This document shows positions 26,494-35,030 of a stretch of DNA of 64,000 nucleotides, piece by piece. The stretch is from NCBI GenBank assembly GCA_017620135.1, contig JAFZQZ010000096.1:24702-88701 (forward strand), given 5' to 3'. The notes beneath the pieces were generated by a model that made no database searches, was not told where the DNA came from, and saw nothing but the letters and a program-made list of their open reading frames with translations. Each line of letters begins with the position of its first letter. Position 1 is the first letter of the stretch. This stretch comes from Bacillota bacterium (GTDB taxonomy: Bacteria > Bacillota > Clostridia > Lachnospirales > Bianqueaceae). The translations under genes and the position numbers were made by a program.

Positions 26494-27041
26494 GCCTTAT
26501 CCCCTCCTTTCTGCAGGAGTAGATGAGCCGCGATACCAGCCGCCGCGGCGATCAGCACGAAAATGATGGGCGAAACATCCAGCAGCAGTGATCCGATCAG
26601 CACTAACAGAAAAATGCACAGAGTTACAGCGTCTTTGATCGATGATTTTCCCAGTTTGACCACTGCATTCAGGATCAGCACGAAAACACCGACCCGGATA
26701 CCGGCAAACGCGTTCTTTACGACGGCCAGATCCGCAAAGTTGGAAATAAACGCCGCGATAATGGTAATGATCACCAGCGACGGGAAGACCACTCCAAGCG
26801 TGGCGATGATGCCGCCCAGAACACCCCGAGTCTTGTTGCCGATAAATGTTGCCGTATTGACCGCGATAATGCCGGGCGTACACTGTCCTATGGCATAATA
26901 GTCCATCAGTTCTTCATTGGTGGCCCAGCCTCGTTTTTCCACGACCTCCTTCTGGAGCATAGGCAGCATGGCATAGCCGCCGCCGAAGGTCAGGCCTCCT
27001 ATTCTGGCAAAAGTAAAAAACAGGTCCAGCAGTTCTTTCAT
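26490..27041 (-). CDS. CHR-family transporter, first half
   Basis: 183 residues with LTFGGGYAMLPMLQKEVVEKRGW and IGQCTPGIIAVNTATFIG, the two family signatures. It overlaps the DMT permease stop (ATGA) and the second CHR gene (ATGA), so three consecutive membrane proteins are translationally coupled. Works as a heteromer with the neighbouring half. Confidence 0.85.
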   Translation of the reverse strand: MKELLDLFFTFARIGGLTFGGGYAMLPMLQKEVVEKRGWATNEELMDYYAIGQCTPGIIAVNTATFIGNKTRGVLGGIIATLGVVFPSLVIITIIAAFISNFADLAVVKNAFAGIRVGVFVLILNAVVKLGKSSIKDAVTLCIFLLVLIGSLLLDVSPIIFVLIAAAAGIAAHLLLQKGGDKA

Positions 27042-27949
27042 GCAAATCCTCCGTTTTTCTTTCCTGGTGTCAGGACGATGGCGATGGCGATGAATACCAA
27101 GGCGCAGCCGATCAGCTTGCGAAGGCTCAGCGTTTCATGCAGGATCAGGAATCCGCTGAAAGTCGCGAACACCGCTTCGGTTCCCATGATGAGAGACGCT
27201 ACTGTGGGATCGAGGTGTTTCTGACAGACATTCTGCATGGAATAGCAGAAGGCGCCGGAGAGGACCGCGGCGTAGAGGATGGGGATCGCGGCCGCTTTAT
27301 ACTGTCCCCACGTCGCGTGTTCAAAAAGCAGACTCAAAACCAGGGAGATCACCGCGATGACAAAGAATTCGATCACCGCGTACCACAGAAGGTCGGCATT
27401 TTTTGAGAAGTAATTGATCGTAAGGATCTGAATGCTGAACAGCACGGCGCAGAGAAGTTCGAAAGCATTGCCGATGCTCATATGCAGGCCCTGTTCGATC
27501 GAGATGAAGTATAGTCCCGCCAGGGATATGATAACGCCGATCCACAGGCGCCTGGTAGCCTTGATCCCGAGAAAGATACTAAGTACAGGGACCAGGATAA
27601 TATAGAAAGAAGTGATGAAGCTGGCTTCTCCGACGGTCGTCGTGATCAGCCCGATCTGCTGTGTGATACTGGCCGCGCACAACGCTGCGCCGGTAACAAT
27701 GCCACCAAGCACCGTCTGACGCACATCATATGAGGGTCTTGGTATGTTTCGATGTTTTCGCAGCGCGTCACGGCATAGCGCGATACAAAGCAGGATCACT
27801 GCCGATATCAGGAACCTGGCAAAAACATAGGAGAACGGCGGAATCTCATCCATCGCCACGCTCTGAGCGACGAACGTCGTTCCCCAGAAAAACGTGACCA
27901 GGAAAAGCAGCGCTTCATACTTTTTGCCGGACGAACTTTTTTTATCCAT
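27038..27949 (-). CDS. DMT-superfamily (EamA) permease
   Basis: 303 residues with ten hydrophobic spans and two EamA halves; the first begins LLFLVTFFWGTTFVA with the usual FWG motif, the second near residue 160. Such permeases move metabolites out of or into the cell. The ATG at 27949 overlaps the end of the UlaE-like gene by eight bases; longer frames upstream only mirror that gene. In this operon it is a candidate carrier for the sugar acid or lactone, since no PTS or ABC uptake genes are present. Confidence 0.85.
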   Translation of the reverse strand: MDKKSSSGKKYEALLFLVTFFWGTTFVAQSVAMDEIPPFSYVFARFLISAVILLCIALCRDALRKHRNIPRPSYDVRQTVLGGIVTGAALCAASITQQIGLITTTVGEASFITSFYIILVPVLSIFLGIKATRRLWIGVIISLAGLYFISIEQGLHMSIGNAFELLCAVLFSIQILTINYFSKNADLLWYAVIEFFVIAVISLVLSLLFEHATWGQYKAAAIPILYAAVLSGAFCYSMQNVCQKHLDPTVASLIMGTEAVFATFSGFLILHETLSLRKLIGCALVFIAIAIVLTPGKKNGGFA

Positions 27950-28829
27950 TCGTGATCGCTTCTTTGAATTTTCCTTCCATGAATGCATGGACCCCGGCAA
28001 TGTCTTCTTCCCATGTGGGACTGCCAACATACCAGCACTCACATACAAAGGCTCTCACGCCCAGTTCAAGGGCTTTACGGATCGCGGCGGGAAAATCCAC
28101 ATGGCCGGTTCCGAAGGGTACTTCCCGGAACACATCAGGGATTGTTTCCTTCAGGTGGACAGCGGAAATATGCCCGCGTCCGCATTCCAGATCCAGAGCG
28201 ACAAGCGCAGCGAGTGCGGAACTGTCTGCTTCTTTGGCTTTCAGGACCGTATAGGCGGCATTCGTCAGATTCCCAACATCCGGATAGACCTGCAGCCAGG
28301 GATTGGCGACGGCATCCACGTAGTACATCGCTTTGCTGACCGTATTCATAAAAAGTGTTTCCATGGTCTCAAAAGCAAGCACGACGCCGTATTCCGCGGC
28401 AAAAAGAACACTCTCGCGCAGGTTCTCCTCAAAGAAGCGCCGGGTATCGGGTGTGCTCTCTTCATAATAGACGTCATAGCCGGCGAGCTGGATCAGGCGA
28501 ATGCCCAGACGCGAAGCAAGAAGGATGGCTTTTCGCATGATCTCCAGGCTGCGCTCGCGGACAGCCGGATCCGGATGTCCCAGGGGATATTTGCGGTGTC
28601 CGGACAGACAGATGGAATGGATCGGTGTACCGGTTTCTTCCATATCGGCCCGAAGCTGCCGGATCTCTTCCATAGTCCAGTCCAAACGGGCAAGCTTCTG
28701 GTCCGTTTCATCGATGGATAATTCCATATAGTCAAATCCGGCTTTTCTGACATGCTCCAGCTTCTCACGAAGAGAAAGATCCCCGGGCATGCTTTTTTCA
28801 TATAATCCCAGACGATAATCGATAGACAT
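27942..28829 (-). CDS. ulaE: UlaE-like L-xylulose/L-ribulose-5-phosphate 3-epimerase family protein
   Basis: 295 residues, a TIM-barrel isomerase closely resembling UlaE/SgbU along its length: LGLYEKSMPG at the start, FDYMELSIDETD, LARLDW, SICLSGHRKYPLG, LEIMRKAI, IQLAGYDVYYEE. The metal ligands of the family appear kept: Glu in LAFETME, Asp in YPDVGN, His in AVHLKET, Glu in FVCECW. UlaE converts L-xylulose 5-phosphate to L-ribulose 5-phosphate in ascorbate breakdown. A UlaG-like gene two places upstream supports an ula-type pathway, though UlaD and UlaF are not in the window, so the exact substrate may differ. Confidence 0.88.
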   Translation of the reverse strand: MSIDYRLGLYEKSMPGDLSLREKLEHVRKAGFDYMELSIDETDQKLARLDWTMEEIRQLRADMEETGTPIHSICLSGHRKYPLGHPDPAVRERSLEIMRKAILLASRLGIRLIQLAGYDVYYEESTPDTRRFFEENLRESVLFAAEYGVVLAFETMETLFMNTVSKAMYYVDAVANPWLQVYPDVGNLTNAAYTVLKAKEADSSALAALVALDLECGRGHISAVHLKETIPDVFREVPFGTGHVDFPAAIRKALELGVRAFVCECWYVGSPTWEEDIAGVHAFMEGKFKEAITNG

Positions 28830-28838
28830 ACTGTTTCC

Positions 28839-29876
28839 CTATTCTTCTACAACATAGACGGCTGCGTGGGCGGCTTCGCGGTTCGCGGAGTAGATCACAT
28901 CACCCTGCGGGCCATTAAAAATATACGCGTTGCTGGGCCCCACGCCCTCTTCCACGGTATCAGTCACAAACATCCCGGTATCTGCATCCCAATAAACCAC
29001 GAACAGCTGCTGCTTTCCTCGTCTGCATCCGCCGACAAAGCAGGGATGGCCCGCGATCGTACCGGCTTTGACCACATGATAAAACTCGCTGACTTCCGGA
29101 TGCTGATAGACCTGTTGATACATTCCGTCCACCTTTTTATAGATACGGAAATAGCATCCGTGGAAACGTTCGATCGTCGCGATCTCGGCTTCTCCGTCGC
29201 CGTCCAGATCGATAAGGTCCGCGTCGCTGGTGGCCTGGTCCATGATCTTCTCTATCGTCCAGTCCTCGCTTCCGGCAGCCGGAGGGATCAGACGGAACAC
29301 ACCCTGTTCGCAGGTGGAAAGACCTACGTCGTAAGCCTCTTCCTTTATTCTGGCGTAGCCGTGATTCTGGAAACAGCCGGAAAGGATCTCTTTCAGTTCG
29401 ATGGGTCCGTCCCAGTCGGAAGGAAGAACGGCCGCGTAAACGCTGCCCGGCTCGCTCCAGTCATCCCGGGTCTTTTTATGGGCTGCCAGCGAGCAGACCA
29501 CCAGGAACGTCCGGCCATCTCGCTGCAGCAGATCAAAGCGGTGCAGATAAGGCAGAGTGAACAGATCTCTCGTATCGAAACCGCCCTGGTCATTCGGTTT
29601 TACCCATACCAGACAGGCCTCTTCCCATTCATACAGACGATAGAATTTCTGTACGGCCAGAAACTCGCCTTCACGGCCGGGGATCTCCACCATACTCATG
29701 GTGCCGCCGGGTTGTTCCCAGACAGTCTTCTTCCGTTCATGGGAAGCACAGTCAAAGGCGACGCAGGCTCCGCGGTTTTCCGCCGCGAAAAATACCCACG
29801 GTTCATTTTCATGCTGCATGACGCTGACCGCGTACACGTGATCCAGTTCGGTCAAAGTTTGTTTGCGATATTTCAT
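28839..29876 (-). CDS. FG-GAP/VCBS-like beta-propeller protein in the ula-like operon
   Basis: 345 residues without signal peptide. The clearest motif is LIDLDGDGEAEIATIERF, the calcium-binding DxDxDG loop of FG-GAP/VCBS repeats, and there are several blade-like repeats (WVFFAAENRGACVAFDC, FLVVCSLAAHKK, ANREAAHAAVYVV). It is probably a cytoplasmic beta-propeller. The ATG at 29876 is supported by GAGGA; the frame extends 85 codons further but that part mirrors ulaG. It sits between ulaG (38-base gap) and ulaE (nine-base gap), so it is likely part of the pathway; a lactonase or sugar-acid-binding role would fit the fold but is not shown. Confidence 0.7.
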   Translation of the reverse strand: MKYRKQTLTELDHVYAVSVMQHENEPWVFFAAENRGACVAFDCASHERKKTVWEQPGGTMSMVEIPGREGEFLAVQKFYRLYEWEEACLVWVKPNDQGGFDTRDLFTLPYLHRFDLLQRDGRTFLVVCSLAAHKKTRDDWSEPGSVYAAVLPSDWDGPIELKEILSGCFQNHGYARIKEEAYDVGLSTCEQGVFRLIPPAAGSEDWTIEKIMDQATSDADLIDLDGDGEAEIATIERFHGCYFRIYKKVDGMYQQVYQHPEVSEFYHVVKAGTIAGHPCFVGGCRRGKQQLFVVYWDADTGMFVTDTVEEGVGPSNAYIFNGPQGDVIYSANREAAHAAVYVVEE

Positions 29877-29913
29877 GGTTTCATCCTCAAATAAAAGATA
29901 TCGATCGGACGCT

Positions 29914-31017
29914 TTACAGGCAGGAACGGAACGGGATATTCTGCGGAGCTTCGAAGCAGTCCTCGAACCCGCGGCGGTGATGATAATAGACCTTGTCCTT
30001 GTCCTGCGGGTAGACATACGAGCCGCCCACCTGCCAGAAGAACGGGTGGAAACCATATTCATTACGGTCTTTCTTGAAATCATACAGGAGACGGATCTCT
30101 TCACAGTCTGCCTGGAAGTTGGTCCAGACATCCCAGTGGATCGGGACGACGACCTTGCAGCGAAGGTTCTCGGCCATGCGCAGGATATCCACGGAAGTCA
30201 TCTTGTCCTGCATGCCGATGGGGTTTTCTCCGAAGGAACCGAACGCGACGTCGATATCATAGTCCTTGCCGTGCTTCGCGAAATAGATGCTGAAATGACT
30301 GTCGCCGGAGTGATAGATGTTGCCGCCGGGCGTTTTGACGAGATAATTGACTGCTTTCTCATCCATGTCCGTGGGGCATTTTCCGGTCAGCTCTTCCCGG
30401 TCCGGACCGGTGGAATCGGTCGTTACGATACAGGTGCGGTCAAAGCTGTCCAGCGCCACGATCTCCAGATCCTTGAAACGGATCACGTCGCCGGGTTTGA
30501 CGATGCGGCAGCGCTCCGCGGGAACGCCCCACTTGATCCAGGTCTCGACCGATTTGAGCGGGCCGATGAACGGAACGGGGATCTCCTGACCGTTTTCATC
30601 CGTTGTCGTCATCCCGCTGTTGATCACATGGGCCGCCCATTCGGCGCTCATATGGTCCTGATGATAATGCGTCGCCAGCACCGCGTCGACATGTTTGAAG
30701 GCAAAGGGATCGATGACAAAAGGCACGTTGCGCAGGTTCGGCTGCATCGCGCGGCCGCCGCACATGTTCGCCATCTGATGTCCGACTGCCATCTTGCCGT
30801 TGCCATGCGTGCGTTTACCGTTTCCGCACCACAGATCGATGGTGATGTTCGTATTGCCCGGCGTTTTGAACCAGATACCGGTACAGCCAAGCCACCACAT
30901 ACCGATGTTGCCTTCCGGGATCTTAGCGTTTTCAATATCTTCGACCAGCCAGGTGCCCCATTCCGGGAACGTCGACATGATCCAGGATTCTCTTGTCATT
31001 TCACTGATCTTGCTCAT
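29914..31017 (-). CDS. ulaG: UlaG-like L-ascorbate-6-phosphate lactonase family protein
   Basis: 367 residues, strongly like UlaG from end to end: TRESWIMSTFPEWGTWL, MWWLGCTGIWFKT, QPNLRNVPFVIDPFA, the metal motif LATHYHQDHM, FDRT, NYLVKTPGGNIYHSGDSHFS, and a C-terminus GFEDCF---IPFRSCL. UlaG opens the lactone of L-ascorbate 6-phosphate to 3-keto-L-gulonate 6-phosphate. First gene of the minus-strand arm, with a good promoter 46 bases upstream and a candidate operator next to it. Because the locus has a sugar kinase instead of a PTS, the lactone may be phosphorylated after uptake. Confidence 0.92.
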   Translation of the reverse strand: MSKISEMTRESWIMSTFPEWGTWLVEDIENAKIPEGNIGMWWLGCTGIWFKTPGNTNITIDLWCGNGKRTHGNGKMAVGHQMANMCGGRAMQPNLRNVPFVIDPFAFKHVDAVLATHYHQDHMSAEWAAHVINSGMTTTDENGQEIPVPFIGPLKSVETWIKWGVPAERCRIVKPGDVIRFKDLEIVALDSFDRTCIVTTDSTGPDREELTGKCPTDMDEKAVNYLVKTPGGNIYHSGDSHFSIYFAKHGKDYDIDVAFGSFGENPIGMQDKMTSVDILRMAENLRCKVVVPIHWDVWTNFQADCEEIRLLYDFKKDRNEYGFHPFFWQVGGSYVYPQDKDKVYYHHRRGFEDCFEAPQNIPFRSCL

Positions 31018-31043
31018 CTTTTCGCCCTCACTTTTATGATTGA

Positions 31044-31157
31044 TATGATCATTTGCGGAAACATTATAGCTCTTTTTTACTCAAAAGTCAATCGGATTCT
31101 GTCCTTATATGATTTATTTATTCATATAAATGAACTTATCCTTGATTTTATGATCAT
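31044..31157. promoter_or_regulatory. Paired ATGATCAT operators and central inverted repeat in the divergent region
   Basis: TATGATCAT occurs at 31044-31052, just past the ulaG start of transcription, and at 31149-31157, inside the spacer of the plus-strand promoter. Midway is an inverted repeat TTATATGA / TCATATAA (31105-31112 and 31122-31129). The DeoR regulator encoded two genes away is the obvious candidate ligand. Confidence 0.45.
31063..31091 (-). promoter_or_regulatory. Promoter of the ulaG arm
   Basis: Minus strand: TTGACT at 31086-31091, 17-base spacer, TATAAT at 31063-31068, 46 bases before the ulaG start. Confidence 0.75.
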
Positions 31158-31170
31158 TTTATGTTATCCT
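31142..31170 (+). promoter_or_regulatory. Promoter of the kinase arm
   Basis: TTGATT at 31142-31147, 17-base spacer, TATCCT at 31165-31170, 33 bases before the ATG at 31203. Weaker -10 than the opposing promoter. Confidence 0.5.
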
Positions 31171-31202
31171 TGCTTCAGCTTATGTCCTTGAAAGGAGATC
31201 CC

Positions 31203-32774
31203 ATGTCAGACTCCCGGTCTTATATCCTGATCATTGATACAGGTTCCTCCTCCATGCGGGGCATCCTGTTTGACAGCAGCGGGTATATGCGCTTCTGCGA
31301 GCAGCGCACCTACACGATGCACACGGAAGGCAAACGCGCGGAATATGACCCCGCTGATTTTGAACACTGTCTTATCGCGATCTGCCGTGCCGCGGCCGAC
31401 TGGCTGGCCGGACACGAAGCGCAGGTCGAGGCTCTTGCCTTTACGAGCCAACGCAGCAGTATCCTGCCCATCACTTCCGACGGAACTCCGCTTTGTCCGA
31501 TCATCACCTGGTATGATAAACGCTCCGCCGATCTTGCCGATCAGATGAACGACCAGGTGGGAAGCGAACTGTTCCGGCTCACCGGAAACTACTCTTTCCC
31601 GGTCCTCTCCGCACCGAAGATCGCCTGGCTGCGCCAGAACCATCCGGATATCTACGAAAAAGCTTACAAAATCATCGGAATCCAGGACTATCTCATCTAT
31701 TTGTGTACCGGACGTTTCGTGACCGATTCTTCCCTGGCCAGCCGTTCCCATCTGATGAATATCCGTACCCGCCGGTGGGATGACGATCTTCTTCGGATCT
31801 ATCATGTGGACGCCGATAAACTGGCGGATCTGGTGGAACCCTGCAGTATCGTGGGTTCTGTCACGGAGGATTTCAGCCGTCTGACTGATCTGCCGAAGGG
31901 AACTTCAGTCATCGCGGCAGGCGGAGATCAGCAGTGCAGCGTGCTGGGGCAGGGAATGCTCCGGCCTGGCGCCATCGGCCTTACCTGCGGAAGCGGATCC
32001 TACCTTTCCGCCCTTTCGGACGAGCCGCTGATGGATGAAAAGGTCCGCGTCTGTGTGACCACCGCCATCAATCCCGGTTACTGGGTCATGGAAGCAAGCA
32101 CGCTTTCCTCCGGCACCGTTCAGGACTGGATGAACCGGACCTTCTTCCAGGAAAAGCCCGATCCTTCGGCCGGCCCGTACGATCTGCGCGTTCTTCAGGA
32201 GGAAGCCGCCAAAAGTCCTCTCGGAGCCAGGGGGCTGATCATGCTGCCGGATCTGGCCGGAAAAGGCTGTCCCGACTGGAACGAACAGGCCAGAGGTGCT
32301 TTTCTGAATATCGGTTTTGACCATACCCGAAGCGACTTTGCCAGAGCGATGCTGGAAGGACTGGCCGCGGAGATCACGGAATGCTGTCAGGCTCTTTCCA
32401 GGCTCTTGCCGAAAGTGGATTCCATCATGATCACCGGCGGTCTTACCAAAAGCGATCTGTTTTGTCAGATGATCGCCGATATGATCGCTTTTCCCATCCG
32501 AAAGAGCACCGCACGAGAGACCACAGCTATCGGCGCCTATCTGGCCGCGGCATACACACTCAGACGATTCCCTTCGCTCGAGGATGCCTATGCTTCATTG
32601 CCGGTCCAGGCGGAAACTGCACCTGATCAGCAAAAGCAGCTCTTCACACCGGATCAGGCCGCGACCGAAGAATACGGGAGGATCTCTGCTGTCCGGCGGC
32701 GGCTGTATGACGCACTCGCCGCGTGTCAGCTCGAACCGTCGACCGGACATAATATGAAAGGAATCAAGGTATGA
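31203..32774 (+). CDS. FGGY-family carbohydrate kinase
   Basis: 523 residues of the FGGY kinase family: phosphate loop LIIDTGSSSMRGILFD at the N-terminus, FTSQR, ITWYDKR, then AAGGDQQCSVLGQG with the catalytic Asp, and MITGGLTKSDLFCQMIADM near residue 415. Such kinases phosphorylate sugars, polyols or sugar acids at the terminal hydroxyl; the length and overall order are most like xylulokinase or erythritol/ribulokinase-type enzymes. AAAGGAGAT precedes the ATG at 31203. It overlaps the DeoR gene (ATGA). In context it probably phosphorylates the substrate handled by the UlaG-like lactonase or a downstream pentulose. Confidence 0.9.
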   Translation: MSDSRSYILIIDTGSSSMRGILFDSSGYMRFCEQRTYTMHTEGKRAEYDPADFEHCLIAICRAAADWLAGHEAQVEALAFTSQRSSILPITSDGTPLCPIITWYDKRSADLADQMNDQVGSELFRLTGNYSFPVLSAPKIAWLRQNHPDIYEKAYKIIGIQDYLIYLCTGRFVTDSSLASRSHLMNIRTRRWDDDLLRIYHVDADKLADLVEPCSIVGSVTEDFSRLTDLPKGTSVIAAGGDQQCSVLGQGMLRPGAIGLTCGSGSYLSALSDEPLMDEKVRVCVTTAINPGYWVMEASTLSSGTVQDWMNRTFFQEKPDPSAGPYDLRVLQEEAAKSPLGARGLIMLPDLAGKGCPDWNEQARGAFLNIGFDHTRSDFARAMLEGLAAEITECCQALSRLLPKVDSIMITGGLTKSDLFCQMIADMIAFPIRKSTARETTAIGAYLAAAYTLRRFPSLEDAYASLPVQAETAPDQQKQLFTPDQAATEEYGRISAVRRRLYDALAACQLEPSTGHNMKGIKV

Positions 32775-33562
32775 AAAACAGTGCTCATGCCATTGCCAGA
32801 CGCCAGATGGCTTTGCTGAAACACCTTCAAAGCGCGGGCTCCTGCACGGTACCTGAATTCGCGCGCCTGCTGCAGGTGTCGGAAGTGACCGTCCGCCGCG
32901 ATCTGGAAGAGCTGGAAAACAAGCAGCTGCTGATCCGCTACTTCGGCGGTGCCAGAGCGATCGAACCCGCCGTTAAGGAGGATGAACCCGCCTACATGGC
33001 TTCGATCTCACAGCACATGGGCTGCAAGAAAGCCATCGCCCGTGCGGCAGCCGCCATGCTGGAGGACGACGACTCTGTCTTCATCAATTCAAGCTCTACG
33101 GCTTTACTGATCTATCCCTACATCACCAAAGAAGTGATGATCATCACGAACAACGGCCGCAGCCTGGAGGTCGACCGGCCGGCGAACGTGTCACTGCTGC
33201 TCACCGGCGGCGAGGTCACCGGCCGCAAAAACAGCCTGACCGGCCAGGTGGCCGTCGATATGCTTTCCCGGTTCACCGCCAGCAAATGTATCCTGGGCGT
33301 CAGCGGGATCAGCGTATCGGGCGGCATTACCAGCCGCGTGATGGAAGAGACCATGATCAACCGGACGATGCTGCGGCGCTGTTCCGGAAAGAAGATCGTG
33401 ATCGCCGATCATACCAAGATCGGACTGGAACACAATTTCTTTTCCGGCGATCTCGGAGATATCACCGACCTGATCACGGATACCCAGGCAGATCCGGAAA
33501 AGATCCGGGCCCTTCAGGACGCAGGGATCCAGGTCACCTTAGTACAGGCGGAGGATGAGTAA
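32771..33562 (+). CDS. DeoR-family transcriptional regulator
   Basis: 263 residues: N-terminal DeoR helix-turn-helix at about 15-65 (VPEFARLLQVSEVTVRRDLEELE, then RYFGGA), then a sugar-phosphate-sensing domain with VFINSSSTALLIYPYI, NNGRSLEV and ILGVSGISVSGGIT. DeoR regulators (UlaR is one) are released from DNA by a phosphorylated pathway intermediate. It overlaps the kinase gene and is followed without a gap by the MBL gene. It likely controls both divergent arms through the ATGATCAT sites. Confidence 0.93.
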   Translation: MKNSAHAIARRQMALLKHLQSAGSCTVPEFARLLQVSEVTVRRDLEELENKQLLIRYFGGARAIEPAVKEDEPAYMASISQHMGCKKAIARAAAAMLEDDDSVFINSSSTALLIYPYITKEVMIITNNGRSLEVDRPANVSLLLTGGEVTGRKNSLTGQVAVDMLSRFTASKCILGVSGISVSGGITSRVMEETMINRTMLRRCSGKKIVIADHTKIGLEHNFFSGDLGDITDLITDTQADPEKIRALQDAGIQVTLVQAEDE

Positions 33563-34264
33563 ATGAAGATCACTGAACATCTTCTGAAGATCTCCGGAGT
33601 AGAATATGAAACCAACTCCAACTGTTACGCGCTCGTGTATGACGGCGGTATCGCGCTGATCGACTGCGGCTATGAGACCAAACAGTGGGAGACCATGTGC
33701 CGGGTCCTGAACCAGTGGGATCTCGATATATCGGATGTCACACATGTCTTTCTGACCCACGCACACTTCGATCACGGCGGCAACGCCCGGCGGGTTAATG
33801 AGCTGGGCGCAAAACTCCTCACCAGCCAGTCGGACGTCCGGCTGATCGAGGAAGGCAATCCCGAAAGCGAACGCCTCTTCGGGTCTCCCTGGATCCCGGC
33901 TAAAGTAGATCAGGTGCTGCATGACGGAGATCGGTTCCCGTTTCCGGGCGGCAGCTGCATCACCGTCCTGGCGACGCCCGGACACAGCGCCGGTTCGCTC
34001 TCGTTCCTGATCGAGACCGACCACGTCCGTGCGCTTTGTACCGGAGACATGTTCTGGACCGTTCCCAGGCCGCCGCTGGATGCGGTCAGTGTGGAGCTCG
34101 GCTTTATGGGCAGCGAGGATTTCAACCTGAAAGATTTTCGCGACTCATTGGAAAAGCTGGCCAAAATACCCTGCGACATCCTGCTGCCGGGGCACTATTA
34201 TTTCTACCGCGGCACGCGGGTACAGGAAGTCATAGAAGAAGCACTCGATTTATCAAGGAGGTAA
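33563..34264 (+). CDS. MBL-fold metallo-hydrolase
   Basis: 233 residues with the metallo-beta-lactamase signature LTHAHFDHGG at about 72-81, TPGHSAGSLSFLI, CTGDMFW and LLPGHYY, so all metal ligands for a two-metal hydrolase are present. Glyoxalase II- or lactonase-like by pattern; distinct from the UlaG-like protein of the same locus. The ATG follows the DeoR stop directly. It may hydrolyse a thioester or lactone in the pathway; the CoA-transferase downstream makes a thioester plausible. Confidence 0.88.
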   Translation: MKITEHLLKISGVEYETNSNCYALVYDGGIALIDCGYETKQWETMCRVLNQWDLDISDVTHVFLTHAHFDHGGNARRVNELGAKLLTSQSDVRLIEEGNPESERLFGSPWIPAKVDQVLHDGDRFPFPGGSCITVLATPGHSAGSLSFLIETDHVRALCTGDMFWTVPRPPLDAVSVELGFMGSEDFNLKDFRDSLEKLAKIPCDILLPGHYYFYRGTRVQEVIEEALDLSRR

Positions 34265-34320
34265 CAGGGGCATTCAATGGCTGCAATCCTGAGCCCCTGT
34301 CCGAACCGCTCCGCGGTTCC
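34265..34320 (+). other. Two intercistronic hairpins
   Basis: CAGGGGC / GCCCCTG (34265-34299) and GAACCGC / GCGGTTC with a three-base loop (34303-34319), without a T run. They lie between the MBL gene and the NTF2-like genes and could set different mRNA stabilities for the two segments. Confidence 0.5.
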
Positions 34321-34344
34321 CAAACATTTCAAGGAGGGATAAGT

Positions 34345-35019
34345 ATGATCACCACAGAAAGAAAAAAAGCCCTGCTTACTGCCATGCAGAAGCTCGAGGC
34401 TTATAGGGAAATTCAGAATGAGATGGGCCGTACCGTTGCCGCCTTCAACTTCCGCCAGGCAGACGCGGTGCTTCGTCACTTCGCCCTGGACGCGGAAGGC
34501 GTGAGCCTGGAATACTGTGATGAAGGCGTATTCAAAGGCGCTGAAAATGTGGAGAGCATCATCCGGGAAGTCGTCGGCGCGCCGGTGAAACCGGGCGAGA
34601 TGCTGGATCTGCAGCTTACGACGCCGATGATCGAGATCGCGGATGACCTGCAGACAGCCAAGTGTCTGTGGTGGGTCACCGGCGCCGGCGCCATACCGCA
34701 GGAGGACAAGGATCCTATGGCCATCTGGGCCTGGGGCCAGGTCGCCGCTGACTTTCTTTTCACGGACGGCGAATGGAAGATCTGGCACCTTCACTATTTC
34801 CGCTTCATCAAATGTGATTATAAGAAAGGCTGGGTGGATGACACTTCCATGATCAACCGTCTGAACACCCCGCTCCATCCGCAGGCTGACACCTGCACGT
34901 ACCATAATCCTTACTCGCCCACCGGGATCCGTGAAGGACTGCCCTGCGCGCCAAAGCCGTACAGCACCTACACCCGGGACGATCTGGGCTGGGAACTCGA
35001 CCGCAACAAGAACTGGTGA
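34345..35019 (+). CDS. NTF2/SnoaL-like protein A
   Basis: 224 residues of the NTF2/SnoaL-like cone fold by pattern: helical start, AAFNFRQADAVLRHFALDA, a strand-rich middle with TPMIEIADD and CLWWVTGAG, then DGEWKIWHLHYFRFIKCDY and GWVDD. Families of this fold include dehydratases, cyclases and isomerases acting on ring compounds. The C-terminal 60 residues are an extra Pro/Tyr-rich tail. AGGAGGGAT precedes the ATG at 34345. It forms a tandem pair with the next gene; the two share the I-E-x(4-9)-T/K, DGEWK and GWV segments. Confidence 0.7.
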   Translation: MITTERKKALLTAMQKLEAYREIQNEMGRTVAAFNFRQADAVLRHFALDAEGVSLEYCDEGVFKGAENVESIIREVVGAPVKPGEMLDLQLTTPMIEIADDLQTAKCLWWVTGAGAIPQEDKDPMAIWAWGQVAADFLFTDGEWKIWHLHYFRFIKCDYKKGWVDDTSMINRLNTPLHPQADTCTYHNPYSPTGIREGLPCAPKPYSTYTRDDLGWELDRNKNW

Positions 35020-35030
35020 GGGATCGCAAA

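Noticed and set aside
25876..27041. Chromate resistance operon
   Set aside because: Only the family name suggests chromate; neighbours are sugar-acid genes and no reductase or regulator of chromate resistance is present.
29877..30131. N-terminal extension of the FG-GAP-like protein
   Set aside because: Arg/Ser-rich mirror of ulaG; the ATG at 29876 has GAGGA upstream.
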